From assembly GCA_028712695.1 (NCBI GenBank), contig JAQTQZ010000003.1, positions 102,800-166,799 on the forward strand: DNA of 64,000 nucleotides, in the 5' to 3' direction. Shown piece after piece: positions 10,639 to 20,872 of the stretch (position 1 is its first letter; each line of letters opens with the position of its first letter). The DNA is from Methylovulum sp. (GTDB taxonomy: Bacteria; Pseudomonadota; Gammaproteobacteria; Methylococcales; Methylomonadaceae). The position numbers and the translations under genes are program-made. The notes below the pieces were generated by a model, which made no database searches, was not told where the DNA came from, and worked only from the letters and a program-made list of their open reading frames with translations.

Positions 10639-11354
10639 AACGGATTGCTATATTTGGTTACAGTAGGATGGCGGTGGAAACGATCCATAGGCTCAGTGAG
10701 TCCGAATACCAGCTGATGTTTATTGGGGGGGATGCCGCTGAAGTTGGTTTGGTTGCTGGGCTGGGCGTTGATAGCCGGCTGGTTGATTTTCGCAACGACG
10801 ACGATTTGCGTGCTATCGGTATTGGCATTGATATTGATATTTTGTTCTGCTTTTTTCCGAAAGATTCCGATAATGTGTTTTTAACCATTTCTGCAAGGGC
10901 GCTCTCTGATAGTCTGACCATTATTGCAACAGTTGATGATCCTGAATCAGCGGAAAAGTTGTTGGCTGCCGGTGCCAATAAAATTATTGATCCTTATGAA
11001 ATCTGCGGCAGGAAAACCTATGCCATGCTAACCCGGCCGGATATTACGAGTATCATGGATGAAACTGTATTTGGCCGGCATGATTTGAATATTGCGCAAA
11101 TAGAGATTCTTGCGGGTTCCCGTCTCGAAAACACCAGCTTTAGCGAGTTGAAATCGATTAGGAAACATAATGTCATTTTGGTCGGTGTTGTGGATCGGGA
11201 GTTAGGGGATGAGCTGCATTTGGCTGTGGGGGAGAAGGAACATAAGCTAGATGCGGGGGATGTGCTAGTAGTTATGGGGTCTAGCAAAGATATTTTGGCA
11301 TTTAAAGAGGATGTCGGCAGCGTCTGTGTAGAGACTTCGGATGTAATCGGTTAG
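10635..11354 (+). CDS. RCK / TrkA-N and TrkA-C domain protein
   Basis: A 239-residue soluble RCK protein: an N-terminal Rossmann domain (RIAIFGYSRMAVETI at the start) and a C-terminal TrkA-C domain (about 155-230, with LDAGDVLVVMGSS). The nucleotide motif GYSRMA departs from the usual GxGxxG. Start ATG 10635 overlaps the channel stop codon as ATGA, so synthesis is coupled to the channel. By analogy with channels that carry two RCK domains, it may complete the cytoplasmic gating ring; this is inference. Confidence 0.85.
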   Translation: MKRIAIFGYSRMAVETIHRLSESEYQLMFIGGDAAEVGLVAGLGVDSRLVDFRNDDDLRAIGIGIDIDILFCFFPKDSDNVFLTISARALSDSLTIIATVDDPESAEKLLAAGANKIIDPYEICGRKTYAMLTRPDITSIMDETVFGRHDLNIAQIEILAGSRLENTSFSELKSIRKHNVILVGVVDRELGDELHLAVGEKEHKLDAGDVLVVMGSSKDILAFKEDVGSVCVETSDVIG

Positions 11355-11372
11355 TTAGCATGCCTAGCGGCC

Positions 11373-11426
11373 GATGCCTTGTTCATCCGCATGTGTTGCG
11401 CGTTCAGTAAAGATGGACAAGGCATC
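11373..11426. repeat. Inverted repeat, likely bidirectional terminator
   Basis: Arms 11373-11387 and 11412-11426 (GATGCCTTGTTCATC against its complement with one G-U type mismatch) enclose a 24-base loop. It lies between the ends of two convergent genes, the RCK gene and the small secreted protein gene. No long T-run follows. Confidence 0.5.
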
Positions 11427-11441
11427 ATCTATAAGTTTAAG

Positions 11442-11792
11442 TTATAGCGATTTATAAAGTGTCAGCGCTTTAGTCAATTCCTCGGCGGATTTTTTGACGT
11501 TGCCTGAATTGGATTGGATTTGTGCTTGGATAACGCTGGCGTTAGCTTGCTTTACGATGGATTCATTACCAGTAATTTGTTCGGAAGCTGAACGCGCTGC
11601 TTTTAAATGTAAGCGGGCAGCGGAAAAATCACTTTTATTCACTTCGGTTAAGGCTTTTTCAATATGCGCAATCGTTTCAGCAACATGTGTTGTTGAACTG
11701 GTCACCACTTCTTCTGCGAAAGCTAGGCTGCTGATTGCGCCCAGTGAAATCGCCATAATGAAGGTTAGCGTAATTTTTTTGATCATATTCAT
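11442..11792 (-). CDS. Small secreted helical protein
   Basis: A 116-residue protein with a Sec signal peptide (KKITLTFIMAISLGAISSLA, cleavage probably after AFA). The mature part is predicted all-helical and rich in Ala, Ser, Lys and Glu, with AxxHxxxAL-like spacing (HVAETIAHIEKAL, AARLHLKAARSAS). The layout recalls the SmbP-like protein at 46317 but with only three or four histidines, so metal binding is uncertain. AAAGG stands seven bases before ATG 11792. Confidence 0.7.
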   Translation of the reverse strand: MNMIKKITLTFIMAISLGAISSLAFAEEVVTSSTTHVAETIAHIEKALTEVNKSDFSAARLHLKAARSASEQITGNESIVKQANASVIQAQIQSNSGNVKKSAEELTKALTLYKSL

Positions 11793-11928
11793 ATAAAAAC
11801 CTTTAATGTGCTATTGAATGGGGTTTTGAAAACTTATGCCCGATAGGACGTAATTTCCAACAACCATCATATAGGATTAACCGATGGTTTGTATGACAGT
11901 TTGATTAATAAACTAAAAATACGCTTTA

Positions 11929-12726
11929 TTAATTTCGTTCCAACCACTCCAGTTCAGTTGCTGAGAAACCGGCAAGCAGGCGTAGTTTGTGGTTAAAAGG
12001 GCCTTTGGGTTTGCCGCCTAGATAGTATTGGCCGATCAGTTGGCGGTACTGGGTTTCAGGTTCAAAACCTTGGTGTATACAAAGCGTTTTAAACCAGAAC
12101 GAGCCGCGCTCCACATGCCCTATCTCATCCACCAGAATACGATTTAACAAAGCCACGCTGGCGGTATCCCCCAATTGCTTAAATTTGTCGATAAGTCCGG
12201 GTGTGACGTCCAAGCCACGTGCTTCCAAGCAGCGTGGCACGAGTGCCAGTCTGGCGAGGACGTCGTCTTTGGTGTCGTTGGCATGGCTCCATAAGCCGCT
12301 ATGGGCGGGTAAGTCGCCGTAATTAACACCCATGCCTTGCAGGTGTTCGCGTATTAATTCAAAATGTTGCGCTTCTTCGTCGGCAACGCGCAACCAGTCT
12401 TGATAAAAGGTGTCCGGCAAGTTGCGGAACCGGTAAATGATGTCCCAGGCCAAATAAATGGCGATAAATTCGATATGGGCGATGGCGTGAAAAAAAGCGG
12501 CGATGCCGCCGGGTGCATTTAGCTTGCGGTTAGGCATCAGGCGGGGCGGAAGCAGTTCGGGGCGGTCAGGAAATTTTACTTGGGTTATTGGTAAGGCTGG
12601 CTGGTTTGCGCTTAATTGTAATTCGCCGTTAGACAATAACCGCCAAGCTTGATGGGTTAGTGACAGTTGTTCATCAGTGCTGGCTTGGTACAAAAAAAAT
12701 TGCGCAAACTCGAATAAATTATCCAT
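11929..12726 (-). CDS. DUF455 family ferritin-like protein
   Basis: A 265-residue protein of the DUF455 (ferritin-like) family. The likely metal-binding residues are in AHIEFIAIYLAWD, ADEEAQHFELIREHL and DEIGHVERG, giving the E...E-x-x-H...E...E-x-x-H arrangement of a diiron four-helix bundle. CLEARGLDVTP is a family hallmark. No reaction is established for the family; an oxygenase or oxidase role is conceivable. It is 33 bases downstream of ispB on the same strand. Confidence 0.85.
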   Translation of the reverse strand: MDNLFEFAQFFLYQASTDEQLSLTHQAWRLLSNGELQLSANQPALPITQVKFPDRPELLPPRLMPNRKLNAPGGIAAFFHAIAHIEFIAIYLAWDIIYRFRNLPDTFYQDWLRVADEEAQHFELIREHLQGMGVNYGDLPAHSGLWSHANDTKDDVLARLALVPRCLEARGLDVTPGLIDKFKQLGDTASVALLNRILVDEIGHVERGSFWFKTLCIHQGFEPETQYRQLIGQYYLGGKPKGPFNHKLRLLAGFSATELEWLERN

Positions 12727-12759
12727 GTTTATGCGTAAAAATTAACTTCGCTTAGCCAT

Positions 12760-13770
12760 TTAATAGCTGCGTTGTACTGAAAATTTTGCCAATAAGGTTA
12801 ATGCATTTTTGTAGTCCGAATCAGGCAAAATATTCAGCGCATCAATTGCTTTCTGTGCCTCTTCGTTGGCGCGTTGTTCAGTATAAGCAATGGCTTGGGT
12901 GCGTTTTACAACAGTATAGACATCGTTAAACGCCTCCCGTTTGCCATTTGTGATGGCATCAATAATAACCTTGGCTTCACTTTCGGTGCCGTTTTGGATG
13001 GCGTAAATCAGCGGAAGGGTGGGCTTGCCTTCTGCCAGGTCATCGCCCAAGTTTTTGCCTAAATCTTCCTGATTGGCCTTGTAATCCAAGGCGTCATCAA
13101 TAAGTTGGAAAGCGATACCTAGGTGCTGGCCGTAAAGCGCCAGGTTTTCTTCCAGTTCTGCAGATGTATCGGCTATGACAGCACCTAGACGGGTTGCGGC
13201 ACTAAACAAAATGGCAGTTTTCCGGGCGATGACTTCCAAATATTTGGCTTCGGTGGTTTCGGGGTTATTGCAATTTAATAGTTGCAGCACCTCACCTTCC
13301 GCTATCGCCGTAGTGGTTTTTGAAAGGATTTCCATGACCCGCATATTGCCGGTGCGCACCATCATTTCAAACGCCCTGGAATAAAGGTAGTCGCCGACGA
13401 GGACGCTGGCGGCATTGCCCCACACGGCATTGGCAGATTCTTTGCCGCGCCTTAAGTCAGAGTCGTCCACAACATCGTCATGGAGCAAGGTGGCGGTATG
13501 AATAAACTCGATGACTGCTGCTAGCATCAGATGTTTGTCGCTAACGCCGCCCAAGGCTTTGGCTGACAACAGCAACAGCATTGGACGCAGGCGCTTGCCG
13601 CCGTTGCCAACGATATAATGCCCCATTTGGTTGATCAGGATAACATCGGAGCTTAACTCATTAATAATGAGTTGATCGACCGCCTTAGCCTCGGAAGCCG
13701 TTAGACCCTTTATAGAATCAAAGTCGATAGTAGTGGATGCGGTCGAGCTTTGGAGTGGTTGATATGCCAT
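12760..13770 (-). CDS. ispB: Octaprenyl diphosphate synthase
   Basis: A 336-residue trans-prenyltransferase that builds the C40-type side chain of ubiquinone. The two Asp-rich motifs are present: DDVVDDSD at 98-105 and DDALDY near 224-229. GGKRLRP near residue 57 binds isopentenyl diphosphate. Divergent orientation to rplU is the usual gammaproteobacterial arrangement, as in E. coli ispB/rplU. Confidence 0.95.
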   Translation of the reverse strand: MAYQPLQSSTASTTIDFDSIKGLTASEAKAVDQLIINELSSDVILINQMGHYIVGNGGKRLRPMLLLLSAKALGGVSDKHLMLAAVIEFIHTATLLHDDVVDDSDLRRGKESANAVWGNAASVLVGDYLYSRAFEMMVRTGNMRVMEILSKTTTAIAEGEVLQLLNCNNPETTEAKYLEVIARKTAILFSAATRLGAVIADTSAELEENLALYGQHLGIAFQLIDDALDYKANQEDLGKNLGDDLAEGKPTLPLIYAIQNGTESEAKVIIDAITNGKREAFNDVYTVVKRTQAIAYTEQRANEEAQKAIDALNILPDSDYKNALTLLAKFSVQRSY

Positions 13771-13951
13771 TATTGATCGCTACTGACGTTAAGGTTGCGG
13801 ATGTTTTTCATGGTTATGTCTATGAAATATGAGTTCAATGTATTATTATAACGGAATAAAAAACAATCGCCACGCTAATGAATAAGTCGTAATGCACGAA
13901 AGATGGGTGAGTTGTTTTGAATTGTGCTTATGTGGTTTATTCAACTTATAG

Positions 13952-13980
13952 TTGACTCTATCCAATTTTAAAATTAAAAT
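13952..13980 (+). promoter_or_regulatory. Sigma70-type promoter for rplU-rpmA
   Basis: A -35 box TTGACT (13952-13957) and a -10 box TAAAAT (13975-13980) are 17 bases apart. They lie about 47 bases before the rplU ATG in a very AT-rich stretch. Confidence 0.55.
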
Positions 13981-14026
13981 CATCTGTTCACTTTTAACAG
14001 ATTAATGCTTGACGGAGCTTACGCAG

Positions 14027-14338
14027 ATGTATGCGGTAATTCAAACAGGTGGTAAACAGTACCGCGTTGAAGAAGGTACTTACTTAAAAATAGAAAAACT
14101 GGAGCTAGGCACAGGCGACAGCATTGAATTTGATAAAGTGCTAATGATAAAGTCCGGTGATGCGGTTCAAGTCGGTTTGCCTTTTATTGAGGGCGGCAAG
14201 GTTACAGCCACTGTCCTGTCTCAAGGTAGGCATGAGAAAATCAAAATTATTAAATTCAGAAGACGTAAGCACCACATGAAACAAATGGGGCACCGTCAAT
14301 ATTACACAGAAGTCCAGATCACTGGCATTTCTGCATAA
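14027..14338 (+). CDS. rplU: 50S ribosomal protein L21
   Basis: Ribosomal protein L21, 103 residues, binds 23S rRNA. It begins [14 protein letters not shown], and [19 protein letters not shown] is the conserved basic C-terminal part. ATG 14027 is preceded by GGAG at good spacing; the longer frame from TTG 14009 is not used. rpmA follows after 14 bases. Confidence 0.98.
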   Translation: MYAVIQTGGKQYRVEEGTYLKIEKLELGTGDSIEFDKVLMIKSGDAVQVGLPFIEGGKVTATVLSQGRHEKIKIIKFRRRKHHMKQMGHRQYYTEVQITGISA

Positions 14339-14352
14339 TCAGGAGTTAAGCA

Positions 14353-14610
14353 ATGGCTCATAAAAAAGCTGGTGGTAGTACCCGTAACGGTCGCGATTCA
14401 AATTCGAAACGGTTGGGTGTAAAGCGTTTTGGTGGTGAAGCGGTTATTGCCGGAAACATAATTGTGCGTCAGCGTGGCACGCATTTTCACCCAGGTGATA
14501 ATGTCGGTTGTGGTAAAGACCATACGTTGTTTGCTACGGCGGACGGTAAAGTGGTTTTTCAAGTTAAAGGCCCCAATAACCGTAAGTTCGTCAGCATCGT
14601 TGCTGCATAA
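14353..14610 (+). CDS. rpmA: 50S ribosomal protein L27
   Basis: Ribosomal protein L27, 85 residues, whose N-terminal tail reaches the peptidyl transferase centre. The start [15 protein letters not shown] and [14 protein letters not shown] are diagnostic. It starts with ATG 14353 after AGGAG and is followed by an intrinsic terminator. Confidence 0.98.
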   Translation: MAHKKAGGSTRNGRDSNSKRLGVKRFGGEAVIAGNIIVRQRGTHFHPGDNVGCGKDHTLFATADGKVVFQVKGPNNRKFVSIVAA

Positions 14611-14648
14611 AATCCAATCTGCCTGTTTAGGCTGGTTCAGATTTCTTT

Positions 14649-14681
14649 AAAAAGCCCCAACCTTAAGGACGGGGCTTTTTT
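14649..14681 (+). terminator. Rho-independent terminator after rpmA
   Basis: A ten-pair stem AAAAAGCCCC / GGGGCTTTTT (14649-14658 and 14671-14680) with a 12-base loop and a T-run. It separates rplU-rpmA from obgE, although obgE may also receive read-through. Confidence 0.85.
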
Positions 14682-14717
14682 GTTTTTATCCATTGAGATT
14701 TAAGTGCAACTGTGTGA

Positions 14718-16863
<2,146 letters not shown>

Positions 16864-16901
16864 GGTTCAAAGTATGCCCTTATGATTTATCTATAGGCAA
16901 T

Positions 16902-16939
16902 AAAAAAGGCCGCGCTCTTTGAACGTAGGCCTTTTTTTT
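16902..16939. terminator. Bidirectional terminator between proB and rpsT
   Basis: AAAAAAGGCC (16902-16911) pairs with GGCCTTTTTT (from 16928), with a 16-base loop. A-run and T-run on both sides let it act for proB on the plus strand and rpsT on the minus strand. Confidence 0.8.
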
Positions 16940-16958
16940 CTGTAAAGCTATTCGCTAA

Positions 16959-17222
16959 TTAGGCGATAGCTTTTACTTTTGAATTCAGTCGGCTTTTGCT
17001 GCGGGCGGCTTTATTTTTATGAATAATGCCTTTGCTTACTGCCGAATCGATAATAGGCATAGCAGTTTTAAAAGCGGCTTGCGCTTTTTCTTTGTCGCCT
17101 TCCCTTACTGCGGCAAGAACTTTTTTGATAAAGGTGCGTAAGTTACTGCGTTGTCCTGCATTGCGAATACGGCTTTTTTCCGCTTGCTTCGCACGCTTTT
17201 TAGCTTGTGCTGTATTAGCCAT
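16959..17222 (-). CDS. rpsT: 30S ribosomal protein S20
   Basis: Ribosomal protein S20, 87 residues, a basic three-helix bundle. It begins MANTAQAKKRAKQAEKSRIR and ends with the conserved KNKAARSKSRLNSKVKAI. It is divergent from murJ, as in many gammaproteobacteria. Confidence 0.98.
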   Translation of the reverse strand: MANTAQAKKRAKQAEKSRIRNAGQRSNLRTFIKKVLAAVREGDKEKAQAAFKTAMPIIDSAVSKGIIHKNKAARSKSRLNSKVKAIA

Positions 17223-17255
17223 AGTGTCTCGATTGGTTAAGTTAAATAGCTCTAA

Positions 17256-17284
17256 ATTATCTTTTAAAATATTGTTTTTGTCAA
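17256..17284 (-). promoter_or_regulatory. Sigma70 promoter for rpsT
   Basis: On the minus strand a perfect -35 TTGACA (17284-17279) is followed after 17 bases by GATAAT (17261-17256), about 34 bases before the rpsT ATG. It is the strongest promoter match I see in the window. Confidence 0.75.
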
Positions 17285-17315
17285 ATTTTTTAATATATTA
17301 CGTTAAGGAACAACC

Positions 17316-18848
17316 GTGAGTAAGCATTTTTTTAAATCAACACTGGCAGTGAGTGTTATGACGCTTATATCGCGTCTTTTAGGATTTGTTCGGGACATGT
17401 TGATTGCGCGTTTTTTCGGTGTGGATTTAGCTACGGATGCTTTTTTTGTCGCCTTTAAAATCCCCAATTTTTTACGTAGATTGTTTACTGAAGGTGCTGT
17501 TGCCCATGCTTTTATGCCGGTGCTTGAGGATTATAAAAGGCAAAGCAGCCAAGCTGGGTTAAAAAGGTTTCTTGATAAAGCGGCTGGGACGTTGGCATTG
17601 GTATTAATGTTGATTACACTGCTAGGCATTGTTATTGCGCCGTTGCTGATTTTTTTGTTAGCGCCTGGTTTTGCGTGGCAAGGCGGGCAACATAACTTGG
17701 CCGTGCAATTATTGCAAATCACCTTGCCATATCTGCTGTGCATTGGGCTGGTCGCATTGGCCGGTAGCGTTTTGAATAGTTACGGCCAGTTTGTTATTCC
17801 TGCGTTGACCCCCGCCTTGCTCAACCTCAGTATGATTGCCGCTACAATCTGGTTGGCGCCATTATTTGACACGCCAGTGACCGCGTTGGCATGGGGTGTT
17901 TTTATTGCTGGCCTTGTTCAGGTGTCGTGTCAATTGCCTGCGTTGTTACGGTTAGGTTTGATGCCGCGATTGCGGGTGGATTTTGGCGATAATGGGGTTA
18001 GCCGCTTCATGCGCCAATTGTTGCCCGCTATTTTTAGTGTTTCAGTGACGCAAGTCAATTTGTTGCTGGACACGTTAATCGCTTCATTGTTAGCCGCTGG
18101 TAGTGTGTCTTGGCTATATTATTCTGAGCGCTTGGTGGAGTTTCCTCAGGGGCTTTTGGGGGTCGCCGCGGCCACGGTTATTTTGCCAAGGTTGGCGAAA
18201 AACCATGCCGAAGATGACCCCTGTGCTTTTTCCAACGGGCTAGATTGGGGGTTGCGCTTGGTTTTGCTGGTGGGGATGCCCGCTACGGTCGGGCTGCTAT
18301 TATTGGCCGAGCCGATTTTGTCGACGCTGTTCCAGTACCATGAGTTCAGTCCGTTAGATGTGCAGTTCGCTGGACGAAGCCTGAAAGCGTATGCGGTGGG
18401 GTTGTTAGGTTATTTGTTTGTCAGGGTGCTGGTGCCCGGTTTTACCGCACGGCAAGATATGAAAACGCCGGTACGCTACGGCATTTATGCGATGCTGGCC
18501 AGTTTGGCGTTGAATGTGCTGGCCTTTCCGTTAGCCCATGCGGGATTGGCCTTGGCCACTTCGTTGGGGGCTTTGCTTAATGCCGGGCTATTGTTGAAAA
18601 AATTACGTCAAAAGCAGGTTTATCGGCCTGTGGAAGGTTGGCGGCTATTTTTTCTGCAAGTTATGCTGGCTAGTGCCGCAATGTCCGCCGTCCTGTATCA
18701 CTTTGTCGATGTGGCCGAGTGGAACCGGTGGCATTCGGTTGAGCGCTTGGTAAACCTGTTGGTTTGGGTTTTAGTTGGCATTACTGTTTATGTGTCGACG
18801 TTGTTGCTGTCAGGCTTAAAGCTCAGGCACTTGGCGATGCGGGCATAG
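17316..18848 (+). CDS. murJ: Lipid II flippase MurJ (MviN)
   Basis: A 510-residue inner-membrane protein with about 14 hydrophobic helices that flips lipid II for peptidoglycan synthesis. The N-terminal signature SRLLGFVRDMLIARFFGV and PNFLRRLFTEGAVAHAFMP are typical of MurJ in the MOP superfamily. The start is GTG 17316 after AAGGA. It faces away from rpsT. Confidence 0.95.
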   Translation: MSKHFFKSTLAVSVMTLISRLLGFVRDMLIARFFGVDLATDAFFVAFKIPNFLRRLFTEGAVAHAFMPVLEDYKRQSSQAGLKRFLDKAAGTLALVLMLITLLGIVIAPLLIFLLAPGFAWQGGQHNLAVQLLQITLPYLLCIGLVALAGSVLNSYGQFVIPALTPALLNLSMIAATIWLAPLFDTPVTALAWGVFIAGLVQVSCQLPALLRLGLMPRLRVDFGDNGVSRFMRQLLPAIFSVSVTQVNLLLDTLIASLLAAGSVSWLYYSERLVEFPQGLLGVAAATVILPRLAKNHAEDDPCAFSNGLDWGLRLVLLVGMPATVGLLLLAEPILSTLFQYHEFSPLDVQFAGRSLKAYAVGLLGYLFVRVLVPGFTARQDMKTPVRYGIYAMLASLALNVLAFPLAHAGLALATSLGALLNAGLLLKKLRQKQVYRPVEGWRLFFLQVMLASAAMSAVLYHFVDVAEWNRWHSVERLVNLLVWVLVGITVYVSTLLLSGLKLRHLAMRA

Positions 18849-18893
18849 GCAGGGCAAGCATCTGGCCCGCAAGCTGCTGGGTTAAAGATACCG

Positions 18894-19748
18894 CTAATAC
18901 TCGTCGATGACAGGGTTCGACAAGGTGCCAATGCCTTCAATCTCAATACGCACCATTTGGCCTGGTTTTAGATAGCCACGCGGCTGCATTTTTACACCGA
19001 CGCCCGCCGGTGTGCCGGTTGTGATCACGTCGCCCGGTTCTAAAGTCATTGCTTGGGACAGGTAAGCGACCATTTCATAGCAGTTAAACATCATTTCGCT
19101 GGTGTTGGCCGCCTGCCGGAGCTCGTCATCGACCCATGTTTTAAGGCTTAGCTGGTGGGGGTTGCCGATTTCATCAGCCGTCACCAGCCACGGCCCTAAA
19201 GGCCCGCAAGTGTCAAAGGATTTGCCGACCGTCCAGGTTGGTGAGCGGACTTGCCAGTCGCGTACGGTCACGTCATTGGCAATGGTGTAACCGGCAATCA
19301 CTTCGTGGGCGCAGTCCACCGGCACATGGCGGCAGCGCCTGCCGATGATAAACGCCAGTTCGCCTTCGTAATCAAGCTTGTCGGAGACCTTCGGCCGCTG
19401 GATAGCGTCACCCGTGCCGATAACGCAGGTGCTTTGCTTGGTAAAAAAAGTCGGATAGTCTGGTTTGTCGCGGCCGGTCTCGGCAATGTGGTCGGCATAA
19501 TTCAAGCCTATCCCCAAGTATTTGCCTGGCCTTGGCACAGGCGCTTCCAATTTGGCATCAACCAAGGCGAGGCGTTGGCTGCCGCTGTCGATTTGCCGCT
19601 GCATCGCCGCAAGCGCCGGCGCGCCGGCAGTTAAAAAGTCAATCATGTTGGCCGGGATGTCCGCACAGCCTTGGCTGTCGACCACATAATCATCAGTTAT
19701 GGCGCCAACGCGGGACAGTTTGTTGTGGGTAAAGGTAACGAGTTTCAT
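18894..19748 (-). CDS. Fumarylacetoacetate hydrolase family protein
   Basis: A 284-residue enzyme of the FAH superfamily, which cleaves or isomerises acylpyruvate-like or hydroxyhepta-dienedioate-like compounds with a Mg2+ ion. Metal ligands are visible in DYEGELAFIIGR (E-x-E) and NDVTVRDWQ (D). YADHIAETG and TGTPAGVGV are family motifs. The substrate is not predictable. It is convergent with murJ and divergent from rpe. Confidence 0.9.
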   Translation of the reverse strand: MKLVTFTHNKLSRVGAITDDYVVDSQGCADIPANMIDFLTAGAPALAAMQRQIDSGSQRLALVDAKLEAPVPRPGKYLGIGLNYADHIAETGRDKPDYPTFFTKQSTCVIGTGDAIQRPKVSDKLDYEGELAFIIGRRCRHVPVDCAHEVIAGYTIANDVTVRDWQVRSPTWTVGKSFDTCGPLGPWLVTADEIGNPHQLSLKTWVDDELRQAANTSEMMFNCYEMVAYLSQAMTLEPGDVITTGTPAGVGVKMQPRGYLKPGQMVRIEIEGIGTLSNPVIDEY

Positions 19749-19842
19749 CGGATAAATTTTCCTGTATGATAGGCCGGTTGCTCATTATAACGAACATTAA
19801 TAATCAAAAAATATAACTAGCCACTCACACGAGGATTAGAAA

Positions 19843-20514
19843 ATGAAAGAAAATTGGATAGCCCCTTCCATCCTGTCAGCCAACTTTGCAAAGTTGGGCG
19901 AAGAAGTCGATAACGTTTTGGCCGCCGGTGCTGATATTGTTCATTTTGATGTTATGGATAACCATTTTGTGCCCAACTTGACTATAGGCCCGCTGGTTTG
20001 TGAAGCGTTAAGAAAGCATGGAGTGACTGCGCCGATTGACGTGCATTTAATGGTTGAGCCAGTCGACCGTATTGTCCCTGATTTTGCAAAAGCCGGTGCC
20101 AGCATTATTACCTTTCATCCTGAAGGTTCAGTGCATATTGACCGTACCTTACAGCTGATTAAAGATTGCGGGTGTAAAGCCGGATTGGTGTTTAACCCAG
20201 GTACACCTTTATATCATTTGGATTATGTTATGGACAAAATAGACATGATTTTATTGATGTCGGTCAATCCAGGGTTCGGTGGCCAATCGTTTATACCCTC
20301 TGCTCTGGATAAGTTGCGCCAAGTCAGAAAGCGGATAGATGATAGCGGTTTTGATATCCGTCTGGAGATTGATGGCGGTGTGAAGGCTGATAATATCCGC
20401 GCTATTAAAGAAGCGGGTGCGGATACTTTTGTTGCAGGCTCAGCAATTTTTAGCCAGCCGGATTATAAAAAAATCATCGACGAGATGCGCTTGGAATTGG
20501 CTAAAGCGGTTTAA
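19843..20514 (+). CDS. rpe: Ribulose-phosphate 3-epimerase
   Basis: A 223-residue TIM-barrel enzyme that interconverts ribulose 5-phosphate and xylulose 5-phosphate. Signatures are [17 protein letters not shown] (metal-binding His and Asp), [22 protein letters not shown] and the phosphate-binding VAGSAIF. In a methylotroph it would also serve the ribulose monophosphate cycle; the window gives no proof of this. Confidence 0.96.
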   Translation: MKENWIAPSILSANFAKLGEEVDNVLAAGADIVHFDVMDNHFVPNLTIGPLVCEALRKHGVTAPIDVHLMVEPVDRIVPDFAKAGASIITFHPEGSVHIDRTLQLIKDCGCKAGLVFNPGTPLYHLDYVMDKIDMILLMSVNPGFGGQSFIPSALDKLRQVRKRIDDSGFDIRLEIDGGVKADNIRAIKEAGADTFVAGSAIFSQPDYKKIIDEMRLELAKAV

Positions 20515-20872
20515 GTCTAGAAATTGTTAGCCAATGTCTATTGTTTGCAGGGAGCTCTTGGTTAAGACAGGATTCCCTGCGGCAAAGAAAAATCAAATTT
20601 ACAACATCCTTTCAGATTAGGATCAAATATACAAGCATTGGCCTGTTCTGGATGTCCCGTTCGATGGACGGCGTTTTTATGAGCGAAATTCCAAATTGCG
20701 CGCATTGCCGATAGGTTTTTTAAGTGGAATTGAATGGTGCATTTAAACGGTACAATCTATTTTTAGGCAATTCCATAAAGCAATGCCCGAAAACTATCCC
20801 ACTAAATTATTAGCGTAGCAGATATGCCTGATAAGTCTCAAGCCTCTTAAACAACTCATCAAAAGGATATTT
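20515..20872. other. Intergenic, 358 bases, no gene seen
   Basis: The region between rpe and the large glycosyltransferase gene. It is AT-rich and I see neither a reading frame with a ribosome site nor a strong hairpin. AAAGGA just before 20873 is the ribosome site of the next gene. Confidence 0.4.
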
